Shown: positions 44,311 through 51,528 of the stretch, one piece after another
How the letters are laid out: every line of letters starts with the position of its first letter
How positions within the stretch are numbered: the first letter of the stretch is position 1
NCBI GenBank assembly: GCA_020627705.1
Contig: JAHDGJ010000009.1
Span: 91,626 to 155,625 of the forward strand
DNA from: Saprospiraceae bacterium
GTDB lineage: Bacteria; Bacteroidota; Bacteroidia; Chitinophagales; Saprospiraceae
DNA length: 64,000 nt
Reading direction: 5' to 3'
Program-made: the position numbers and the translations under genes
The notes under the pieces: generated by a model
Database searches by the model: none
Told to the model about the DNA's origin: nothing
The model's input: only the letters and a program-made list of their open reading frames with translations

Positions 44311-44685
44311 ATGAAACGTATTTTAGTTCTCTCATTATTTGCTTTTTTAGGTTTCAATGCGCAAGCCCAGAATCAAAAGTCTGTAGAGAAAAACTTAGAT
44401 CAAGCTCTAGAAGAAATGTCTTCTTTGCTCAGTGAATTGGATTTGAACAAACTATTTAACCAAGAACTTTTTGGTGAAATTGACAAATTAAAGCCATCAG
44501 AAGATCAACTAAAGCAAATGGAAGGAATGATGAAGCATAGTATGGAGTCAATCAAAAAGATAGATTTTTCTGCTCTTGATGCATTAATGTCCGAAATGGA
44601 AAAGGCCTTTGGCGACTTAGAATTTGTAAAGCCACAAGAAACAAAAACTAAAGAATCGCCAGTAAAAAAAGGTCGGAAGATCTAA
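44311..44685 (+). CDS. Small secreted helical protein, unknown function
   Basis: This 124-residue protein has a signal peptide (MKRILVLSLFAFLGFNAQAQ). The mature part is charged and helical, with KLKPSEDQLKQMEGMMKHSMESIKKIDFSALDALM. It is probably periplasmic. Many Bacteroidota genomes carry such short proteins without known roles. It ends in a lysine-rich tail (KESPVKKGRKI). Confidence 0.7.
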   Translation: MKRILVLSLFAFLGFNAQAQNQKSVEKNLDQALEEMSSLLSELDLNKLFNQELFGEIDKLKPSEDQLKQMEGMMKHSMESIKKIDFSALDALMSEMEKAFGDLEFVKPQETKTKESPVKKGRKI

Positions 44686-44776
44686 ATTATTTGGGGTAAG
44701 CGAAAGTAGGGATACATATAGATTATATATATGTGAACAATTTTTACTTTTATGTATTTTAAAAGAAACAAATGAT

Positions 44777-45208
44777 ATGAGTGTATTTGATCAAATACGT
44801 GTGATTTTTTATCGTGTGCATGAAAAAGGCCTAGAGGTGATGTTGATAAATCCTGACTTAAAAAGTGATCCTAGTGTTTGGAAATTACCGAATGGATTTG
44901 ATATTGATCAAAACAATACACTCAACAAAGAAGTTATTCAGCTCGAAAACGTCACAGGAGAGGATGGTTCAATCCTAAAAGCAATTGCTGTTGAAGCCGA
45001 CTGGCATGACATTCCTTCCATCAGAGCCATTCTTCAGCATGATGTCAAAAGAGTTAAAAACAAGCTAAAAAAAGTAATACCAGAATTTGAGAATGCAGCT
45101 TATGTTCAAGTAAAAGATGCCTTTAAAAAAGTATTACCAAACGAATATGAAGCTTTAAAAGAATTGAAGGATTTGATTCGTGAAAAGAACTCAATTACCT
45201 ATATCTAA
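44777..45208 (+). CDS. Nudix-like protein lacking a clear Nudix box
   Basis: This 143-residue protein begins like Nudix hydrolases: IRVIFYRVHEKGLEVMLINPD then VWKLPNGF. The canonical GX5EX7REUXEEXGU motif is not visible in the expected place (about 55-80), where the sequence reads VIQLENVTGEDGSILKAIAVEAD. The C-terminal half is helical and basic. It may be a degenerate Nudix-fold protein, possibly a binding module. The gene stands alone between a secreted protein and purC. Confidence 0.55.
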   Translation: MSVFDQIRVIFYRVHEKGLEVMLINPDLKSDPSVWKLPNGFDIDQNNTLNKEVIQLENVTGEDGSILKAIAVEADWHDIPSIRAILQHDVKRVKNKLKKVIPEFENAAYVQVKDAFKKVLPNEYEALKELKDLIREKNSITYI

Positions 45209-45242
45209 ACATATTCCCTTTTTTAACATATTTCTTTTTTCT

Positions 45243-45250
45243 TAGCTTTG
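45243..45250 (+). promoter_or_regulatory. Possible -7 box for purC
   Basis: TAGCTTTG fits TAnnTTTG and ends 16 nt before the purC start codon, giving a very short leader. No clear -33 TTG is visible. Confidence 0.4.
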
Positions 45251-45266
45251 AGTCAAAGCTCAAAAT

Positions 45267-46199
45267 ATGTCCTTCGGCCCATTTAAGTTTTCTAATCAAT
45301 CCGGGTTTTACTCTGGGAAAGTCAGAGATGTTTATTATTTTAATCAAGAACTAGCCATGGTAGTCTCGGATCGTATTTCAGCATTTGATCACATTCTTCC
45401 TAAGCCGATTCCGTATAAGGGACAAGTCCTAAATTCGATTGCTTCCCACTTTTTGCAAGCGTCCAAAAGCATTGTTCCTAACTGGTTGGACGAAATTCCT
45501 CATGCCAATGTAGCGATTGGTAAATATTGTGAACCAATAAAATTAGAAATGGTTGTTCGTGGGTACTTGGCAGGACATGCTTGGCGCACCTATGCCAAAG
45601 GAGAGCGGGTCCTATGCGGGGTAACAATGCCTGAGGGTATGAAAGAAGGGGACAAATTTTCCAAGCCTATAGTGACCCCCGCGACAAAAGCAGAGGAAGG
45701 GCACGATGAAGACATAAGTGCTCAGGATATATTAGCTCAAGGCATTGTTGATGAAGCCTTATGGCAACAATTGAAGAAAACAAGTTTAGCCTTATTTGCT
45801 CAAGGCACAGAGATGGCGGACAAACAAGGATTATTGTTGGTGGATACCAAATACGAATTTGGTCTTTATGAAGGGAATTTAACCTTGATAGATGAAATCC
45901 ACACGGCAGATAGCTCGCGGTATTATATAAAAGATGGATATCAAGAACGTCAACTTAGGGGAGAGCGTCAAAAACAACTTTCCAAAGAATTTGTAAGAGA
46001 ATGGCTTATGGAAAATGGATTTCAAGGCTTAGAAGGACAACAAATGCCCAACATGCCCGAAGAATTTGTGAGCCTCGTTACAGAAAGGTATATCGACCTA
46101 CATGATCGAATTACTGGAAAGTCGTTTGAGAAAAAGAGTTATGATAATATTGATCAACAAATTTTTGAAAGCATAGAACAAAGATTTTCGAATGAATAA
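45267..46199 (+). CDS. purC: Phosphoribosylaminoimidazole-succinocarboxamide synthase (SAICAR synthetase)
   Basis: This 310-residue enzyme has SGKVRDVYYFNQELAMVVSDRISAFDHIL at the N-terminus and DKQGLLLVDTKYEFGLYEGNLTLIDEIHTADSSRY in the middle. It ligates aspartate to CAIR in purine synthesis. It is of the longer SAICAR synthetase type. The stop overlaps the start of the SIMPL gene by 8 nt, so the two are co-transcribed. Confidence 0.95.
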   Translation: MSFGPFKFSNQSGFYSGKVRDVYYFNQELAMVVSDRISAFDHILPKPIPYKGQVLNSIASHFLQASKSIVPNWLDEIPHANVAIGKYCEPIKLEMVVRGYLAGHAWRTYAKGERVLCGVTMPEGMKEGDKFSKPIVTPATKAEEGHDEDISAQDILAQGIVDEALWQQLKKTSLALFAQGTEMADKQGLLLVDTKYEFGLYEGNLTLIDEIHTADSSRYYIKDGYQERQLRGERQKQLSKEFVREWLMENGFQGLEGQQMPNMPEEFVSLVTERYIDLHDRITGKSFEKKSYDNIDQQIFESIEQRFSNE

Positions 46200-46881
46200 G
46201 GGATCCGCACTTTTTATTTCAATAGCCCTGGTTCTTGCAAGCATCATTTTGGCTTTTGGCATAACCAGAATGCACAGTAAATCCAATTATGTTACGGTTA
46301 AGGGATTGTCCGAAAGAGAGGTGATGGCAGATAGGGCTTGGTGGTCGTTAAACTCGCAAATCAATGCAGGGAGTACCGATGAATTAACCCGACAATTGCA
46401 AAATTTAGAACAAAACATCCGATCCTTTTTGTCAAAACAAGGTTTTACAGAGGATGAGATTGGCAACCCTAACGTCAATGTATATCAAAATACTTATCAA
46501 GGCAGGACAACGCTAAATGGGGATTTTCGACTTAGCGTTACAACGCAAAACATCGAAAAAGTTAAAAAAGCTTCCAAGGCTTCTGGTGATTTACTCAATC
46601 AGGGGATCTTTCTTCAATCTGATCAATGGTCAGCAGGACCTAAATACTATTTTACCCAATTCAAAAGCCTGAAGAAAGACATGCTGGCAGAAGCGACGAA
46701 GGAAGCTAAAGCAGCTGCTCAAGAATTTGCAAATAATTCAGGAAGCAAAGTTGGAGACATACGAAGAGCCAATCAAGGTGTTTTTCAAATTCAACCAGGC
46801 AACCGCACGCAAGAAAATGAAGTCTTTTTTCCAGATAAAATAATTAGGGTAGTGAGCACCGTAGATTACTATCTCGATTAG
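46192..46881 (+). CDS. SIMPL (DUF541) domain membrane-anchored protein
   Basis: This 229-residue protein has an N-terminal membrane helix (1-22) and a SIMPL/DUF541 domain, with YVTVKGLSEREVMADRAWW at the start and KAAAQEFANNSGSKVGDIRRANQG near the end. Bacterial members are periplasmic, with proposed roles in stress and oligomer assembly. It overlaps purC by 8 nt and is followed at 2 nt by a DUF2237 gene, so the three form one operon. Confidence 0.87.
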   Translation: MNKGSALFISIALVLASIILAFGITRMHSKSNYVTVKGLSEREVMADRAWWSLNSQINAGSTDELTRQLQNLEQNIRSFLSKQGFTEDEIGNPNVNVYQNTYQGRTTLNGDFRLSVTTQNIEKVKKASKASGDLLNQGIFLQSDQWSAGPKYYFTQFKSLKKDMLAEATKEAKAAAQEFANNSGSKVGDIRRANQGVFQIQPGNRTQENEVFFPDKIIRVVSTVDYYLD

Positions 46882-46883
46882 CA

Positions 46884-47345
46884 ATGCGAAATAAAACATT
46901 AAAAATTCTTACTCTTTTATTTTTTCCTGCATTTATATTTCTGGGATATACATTTTTAAAAGAAGACCAATCTCATCAAATGCAAGACGTCAAAAATGTT
47001 TTTGGAAATCCAATAGCCCTATGTTGCAATCAGCCCAAGACAGGGTTTTATCGCAATGGGATATGTCAAACAGGTGCTGAAGACTTTGGGACGCATATAG
47101 TTTGTGCCCAAGTGACTGACGAGTTTTTAAAGTACAGCCGTACATGTGGTAATGATTTGATCACAGCCAACCCTAAGTATAATTTCCCTGGTTTACAACA
47201 TGGCGATTTCTGGTGTTTGTGTATAAGTCGTTGGATTGAAGCCCATAATGCAGGAGTAGCACCAAAAATTAATCTACATGCTACACATATCAAAGTTTTA
47301 GATTACGTCGATATGGAGGTGCTGAAACGATATGAATTAAAGTAA
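46884..47345 (+). CDS. DUF2237 domain protein with membrane anchor or signal peptide
   Basis: This 153-residue protein has an N-terminal hydrophobic segment (about 5-26) followed by the DUF2237 domain (about 38-150). Its pattern is NPIALCCNQPKTGFYRNGIC, EDFGTHIVCAQVTDEFL and FPGLQHGDFWCLCISRW. Four conserved Cys and several His could bind metal. Members are normally cytosolic and about 120 residues, so the export signal is unusual. It is the last gene of purC-SIMPL-DUF2237. The stop codon TAA opens a TAACCCC tandem repeat. Confidence 0.85.
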   Translation: MRNKTLKILTLLFFPAFIFLGYTFLKEDQSHQMQDVKNVFGNPIALCCNQPKTGFYRNGICQTGAEDFGTHIVCAQVTDEFLKYSRTCGNDLITANPKYNFPGLQHGDFWCLCISRWIEAHNAGVAPKINLHATHIKVLDYVDMEVLKRYELK

Positions 47346-47370
47346 CCCCTAACCCCTAACCCCTAACTCC
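47343..47370. repeat. Telomere-like TAACCCC tandem repeat
   Basis: Three exact TAACCCC units and one TAACTCC unit lie in tandem, starting at the stop codon of the DUF2237 gene. The complementary strand has three GGGG runs and one GG run separated by TTA, which can form a G-quadruplex. A small hairpin (CCCTAT-AA-ATAGGG at 47375-47388) follows. Confidence 0.85.
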
Positions 47371-47508
47371 GAATCCCTATAAATAGGGAGATTAAAATCT
47401 ACAGATTTACAGGATTGTAGGCGGACACCTCTGTCAATATCTTCACAATATCATTAAAGCACAAGTGCCATCGCGCATAGCCCACATTATACAACTAAAC
47501 CCAATTCT

Positions 47509-48030
47509 ATGAAAAGAAGATTAGACACTTTCGCTTTAGCTATTTTAATTCTTGTCACTTTGTGCTCCTCTACATTCATGGTCTCCATGAAATCAAATGA
47601 AGATGAAAAGGATCAATCGGTATGTCAAAAAACAAGTCTCAATAATGAGGAAATCAAATTAGAGCTCCTTCTGGATGAAGGTATTTTTCATTTTGTCCAC
47701 GGGCACTGGCCCAAGGCAAACAGCAGTTTTTTCAAATATATTTTAAACGAACCTAAGACCACAGAAGACAAAATAGAAGCCTTATACTTTTATGCTAAAA
47801 GTTTATTTAGCAGCGAAAATTATTTAATGGCATCAGAAGTCCAACGAAACCTTTTGACTTTTTTAGATGACGAAGACGAAAGATTTGAAGAGATATTATG
47901 GGATACGGCACTGGTCAGTCTTGCCATCAATGAAGAAGATGCGATCCGGATCCTACACTCAATTTCTATGGACAATGAATCTCAAAATAGAGCAGCAGCT
48001 CAGCAATTGTTGAAGCTGCTTCAAGCATAA
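47509..48030 (+). CDS. Secreted helical (TPR-like) protein, unknown function
   Basis: This 173-residue protein has a signal peptide or N-terminal anchor (about 6-26) and a mature part of helix pairs, for example FHFVHGHWPKANSSFFKYIL and EALYFYAKSLFSSENYLMASEVQ. That pattern resembles tetratricopeptide repeats. It lies 210 nt upstream of the response regulator, and the intervening region holds two hairpins. No catalytic residues can be recognised. Confidence 0.7.
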   Translation: MKRRLDTFALAILILVTLCSSTFMVSMKSNEDEKDQSVCQKTSLNNEEIKLELLLDEGIFHFVHGHWPKANSSFFKYILNEPKTTEDKIEALYFYAKSLFSSENYLMASEVQRNLLTFLDDEDERFEEILWDTALVSLAINEEDAIRILHSISMDNESQNRAAAQQLLKLLQA

Positions 48031-48058
48031 GCATTTTTAAACTCAATAGCTTTTTTCG

Positions 48059-48100
48059 AACCAGGTCAAATGTTGTCGAAAAGTCGATGCATTCCTGGTT
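48059..48100. other. Structured intergenic hairpin
   Basis: AACCAGG pairs with CCTGGTT, enclosing AATG/CATT and TCGA/TCGA stems around AAAG. This makes a long interrupted hairpin of about 42 nt. No T-run follows on either strand, so it is not a typical terminator. A second weaker CCAG/CTGG hairpin lies at about 48163-48200. Both are in the 210-nt gap before the response regulator. Confidence 0.45.
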
Positions 48101-48240
48101 TGAAAGCAAATAAAAAATATCTTTCTCAAGTCATTTTAATGACAACCTATGACATTTTGAAGAATGCCAGTCTTGGGTAAATTTTAATCTCAGGGCTGGT
48201 ATTTTTCCCCAAAAAAATATTATCGATTAACTTAGAATCA

Positions 48241-48900
48241 ATGCAACGCAAAAAACTACTACTAGTTGACGATCACAAAATACTGTTGGACGGCCTCAAA
48301 GCTTTGCTCAACATGCTGGATGAATCTCTTGATATTGAAATGGAAGAATCTGGAATCAAATTTCTTGAAAGAAGCGATTTGGAATCCATTGATATGGTCA
48401 TTATGGATATCAATATGAAAGAAAAAGATGGTATCCAAGCATTTAGAGAGTCAAAAGAAAAAGGATTCAACGGAAAGTGTATTTTTCTTTCTTCTTACAA
48501 CGATTTGAAACTGATTAACGAAGCAATTCAATTGGGCGCATCAGGGTACGTGACCAAAAGTTCAGCGACCGATTGTATTTATGATTCCGTAACAGCCGCC
48601 TTCAATGATGATTTATACTATAGTCCAGACATAAAGGATCGAATACTCAAAGCTTTCTCAAGATCAGATGATTTGCAGGCCGAGGCAGATGGAGAAAAAG
48701 CAGTGTTAAGACAATTGACAGAGAGAGAATTGGACGTATTGAAATTGATTGCCCAACAATTCACAAGCGAGGAAATCGCGAAAAAATTATATATTGCTAA
48801 AAGCACAGTAGACACACATCGTAAGAACCTCATCAATAAACTCAAGGTTAAGAATGCAGTAGGACTCGGTTTGTTTGCTGAGCGCAACGGACTTATATAA
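48241..48900 (+). CDS. NarL/FixJ-type response regulator
   Basis: This 219-residue protein has an N-terminal receiver (acidic pair D10-D11, phospho-acceptor D56 in IDMVIMDINM, K106 in YVTKSS). A C-terminal LuxR helix-turn-helix spans about 155-217 (LTERELDVLKLIAQQFTSEEIAKKLYIAKSTVD). It is a DNA-binding transcription factor. The likely partner is the TPR sensor kinase at 51529-53289. A membrane protein and an opposite-strand subtilisin gene lie between them, so pairing is an inference from distance and kinase type. Confidence 0.9.
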   Translation: MQRKKLLLVDDHKILLDGLKALLNMLDESLDIEMEESGIKFLERSDLESIDMVIMDINMKEKDGIQAFRESKEKGFNGKCIFLSSYNDLKLINEAIQLGASGYVTKSSATDCIYDSVTAAFNDDLYYSPDIKDRILKAFSRSDDLQAEADGEKAVLRQLTERELDVLKLIAQQFTSEEIAKKLYIAKSTVDTHRKNLINKLKVKNAVGLGLFAERNGLI

Positions 48901-48919
48901 ACAAAACGAAATTTTAATT

Positions 48920-49564
48920 ATGAACAACATCAAAATAATTCTCATTATTTCAATTTTAATTTTGGTTGGAATAATTTCTCTATTTTTTTACTTACATCAG
49001 GCTCATAAGAAAATAGCTTCCAGTTTGACTGGAAATGATGGACATACACACAATGTTGTAGAAGAGCCCACTGAAGTAGATGGGCAAAATGTTAACGAAG
49101 AAATTGTTTCCATAGGAGACGCTAAGAAGTTAGTGGAAATTCCATTAAATACTGTGTTTAGAGAAATGACCTCTGGTAAAATTCGAATTGAAGCCAAAGC
49201 GGATGATAATGAAGCGAGTTATTTTAATTTGCATATTTCATGTACGAATTCTGAAGTCCAAACAAAATTTGTTCAAGTCCCTCATCATCCTATTCGTGTG
49301 AAGGATAAAGATTCTTTTAATGCGATCGGATTCCTATACGCTTGGGATACCTCTAAAACGGAGAAAGGATTAAATGTACCAGAAAAGACTACTGACAACG
49401 AAAAAGTACATTCAATAAATATCCCGAAAAAAGTAATGGAAGCGTTTGATTATAAGGCGCATATTTTGGTTTATTCCAATCAGGGAAAGGTGCATTCTGG
49501 GAGAACACATGGCGACGATCATATTGCCGGTCATCCTATTCTTGATCCAAGAGGTGGGGGATAG
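48920..49564 (+). CDS. Membrane-anchored His-rich protein, unknown function
   Basis: With the ATG at 48920 (MNNIKIILIISILILVGIISLFF) this is a 214-residue protein with one N-terminal helix. An upstream ATG inside the regulator gene adds 15 residues and hides the helix, so it was not used. The soluble part has scattered His (GNDGHTHN, VPHHPIRVKD) and a C-terminal GRTHGDDHIAGHPILDPRGGG. The His pattern hints at metal binding. It follows the response regulator on the same strand and is probably in its operon. Confidence 0.65.
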   Translation: MNNIKIILIISILILVGIISLFFYLHQAHKKIASSLTGNDGHTHNVVEEPTEVDGQNVNEEIVSIGDAKKLVEIPLNTVFREMTSGKIRIEAKADDNEASYFNLHISCTNSEVQTKFVQVPHHPIRVKDKDSFNAIGFLYAWDTSKTEKGLNVPEKTTDNEKVHSINIPKKVMEAFDYKAHILVYSNQGKVHSGRTHGDDHIAGHPILDPRGGG

Positions 49565-49566
49565 AG

Positions 49567-51429
49567 TTATTTTGCCTGTAGTTGAATTGTTTTCGTGTAG
49601 ATTCCATTGTTATGGAATATTTTGAACTCAACATTTTGAGTTCCTGATGAAAACCATTTTAGCTCTGGAGTAGAGCTTTTGAAATTTTGATCAAAGGTTA
49701 GCTCTATACTTCTTTGGATTAAATCATCCGATCTCATATGCACAGAATAGATTTCTGATAGCCTCGGATTTATTTCTATATCGTAGTAAGCGCAATCTTT
49801 CATTTGTGGCTTATTTGGCGTTGGGGTTACGCTAATTTCAATGTTGGGAATTGAAATTTCTGTACCGCTTGTTAGTTGTGAGGTGGATTGGTTAGCTGAA
49901 AAAGCATTGACGAATCCATAACCCACGGTATCATTTCTGCCGAGTATATTATAGATTTGACTGCTTGGGAATGTTTTATTAGTAGTACTTATTAATTTAT
50001 GAGTGATATGCTCCGAACTTAAATTAAGGTCATTGCTTCTTATCAATCCTGCAATTCCTGCGACCATTCCTGAAGCGGCGCTAGTTTGTCCAATTGAACC
50101 GATAAGATTTTGTTCGAATTCATCTTTTGGCAATGCGCTGGCAACTTGATCAGAAATACTAACTAGATCCAAACAAGAACCAGTGGATAAATCATTGTCA
50201 ATTTCTTTATCCAGGCATACTCCGCTCACAGCAATTACTTCAGGTAAAGAACAGATTTTAAAATCATCGCAGGCCGTAGAATTTGGATTATTACCAAGCG
50301 ATGCAACAATTACCACTCCTTTTTCATTTCTACCATTATAGTAGAGATCGTCTAATGCCACTCTCAATGGACTTGATAAAGTGAGTGTAGATATACTTAT
50401 CAACAAAACATCAATATTATTTTTAATGTTTGAACCTCTTAAAAATTCTGGAACACCTAGCAGATTCTCATTAATTTGAATCGGCAAAAAACTACAATTT
50501 GGGCATGTCCCAATAATTTCATTCTCTTGATTTGTAGCATTGTCTGAAGCTCCGACTGCTAAACCAGCCAAAAGTGTTCCGTGGTCGGAATCAATTGTTT
50601 GAGTGGATCTAATTTCGTCTTCATCAACCACATAATACTCTTCTCCAATCCAATTTTCGTTAATTTGCTCATGTGTGTAATCTATACCTTCGTCTAAAAT
50701 TGCTATGACCACATCGGAATTACCCTCTGTGTTGTTTTGAAAGACTTCAAAAGTTTCTAATAGTTCATGGTGTTTATTTGCACGTTCCCTGGTACTCAAA
50801 TTTGAAGTATTACAAGAATGAAACTCGGTTTTAGCAATAAAACGAGGTTCCGAATATAGAACTTTACCTGTTCTAAAAATTTCATTCGAAATTTTAATTA
50901 ATTCATTCGAATTACTTGGCGTTAAATCCCATCGTCGTTCTGGTGCGAAGTCATAATTCCGTTTTTGCGAAAATTTATATTTTGCCAACAGTGCGTTTAT
51001 TTCTTCAGGCGAGACATTTTTTTTAAATTCTACAGATATTTCTCCCGTAAGAATTAACGGATAGTTTTGAGTTGGTTGTGATATAACTTTTTCAGCAATA
51101 GAATATCTATCGGTGTCCACTAAAGGAGAAGCAGAGGGGTCTGTTTTTTTTAGAAATAAAACATTTTGGTCTCTAAACGCCCGGAAAAAAGAATCCGTAA
51201 CAAGGGTATAGCCATCAGGTGCTTTGAATTTTGCATTTTTAATATCCTGTTCGAATGCTTGTGAGGTTTTATAAACAACGGCAAGAATGTCCTCTTCTTC
51301 TTCAAATTGTATAACACCTTGCATTGTGTAAAATTCGGATTCTTTTTCTTTCAAACAAGAATAAATAATAAGAACTACAACTCCAATGAAAATTGGTAAA
51401 GTATTGCGAATGGAAATTGAACTAATCAC
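49567..51429 (-). CDS. Lipoprotein subtilisin-like serine protease (S8)
   Basis: This 620-residue protein has a lipobox (IIYSC, C25), a propeptide-like domain (about 30-200) and an S8 catalytic domain with D246 (AILDEGID), H283 (DSDHGTLLAG) and S450 (IGQTSAASGMVAGIAG). The usual Pro after GTSxAx is replaced by Gly, which is unusual for active members. The C-terminal 110 residues form a beta-type domain that may help binding or anchoring. It is antisense to the two-component genes and ends 2 nt from the upstream His-rich gene. It could be a regulated surface protease. Confidence 0.87.
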   Translation of the reverse strand: MISSISIRNTLPIFIGVVVLIIYSCLKEKESEFYTMQGVIQFEEEEDILAVVYKTSQAFEQDIKNAKFKAPDGYTLVTDSFFRAFRDQNVLFLKKTDPSASPLVDTDRYSIAEKVISQPTQNYPLILTGEISVEFKKNVSPEEINALLAKYKFSQKRNYDFAPERRWDLTPSNSNELIKISNEIFRTGKVLYSEPRFIAKTEFHSCNTSNLSTRERANKHHELLETFEVFQNNTEGNSDVVIAILDEGIDYTHEQINENWIGEEYYVVDEDEIRSTQTIDSDHGTLLAGLAVGASDNATNQENEIIGTCPNCSFLPIQINENLLGVPEFLRGSNIKNNIDVLLISISTLTLSSPLRVALDDLYYNGRNEKGVVIVASLGNNPNSTACDDFKICSLPEVIAVSGVCLDKEIDNDLSTGSCLDLVSISDQVASALPKDEFEQNLIGSIGQTSAASGMVAGIAGLIRSNDLNLSSEHITHKLISTTNKTFPSSQIYNILGRNDTVGYGFVNAFSANQSTSQLTSGTEISIPNIEISVTPTPNKPQMKDCAYYDIEINPRLSEIYSVHMRSDDLIQRSIELTFDQNFKSSTPELKWFSSGTQNVEFKIFHNNGIYTKTIQLQAK

Positions 51430-51528
51430 TAGATGACGTATTGGGTTTCATTAAAATAGCAATATTTTAAGAATGAAGCCCAATGTCTTTTAAACTGAGT
51501 AACTTAATATCATGTAAATAAATCAATA

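Noticed and set aside
48059..48240. Known riboswitch or 6S/tmRNA-like RNA
   Set aside because: Hairpins are present but no conserved aptamer or known RNA core could be recognised, so it is left as an unassigned structured region.
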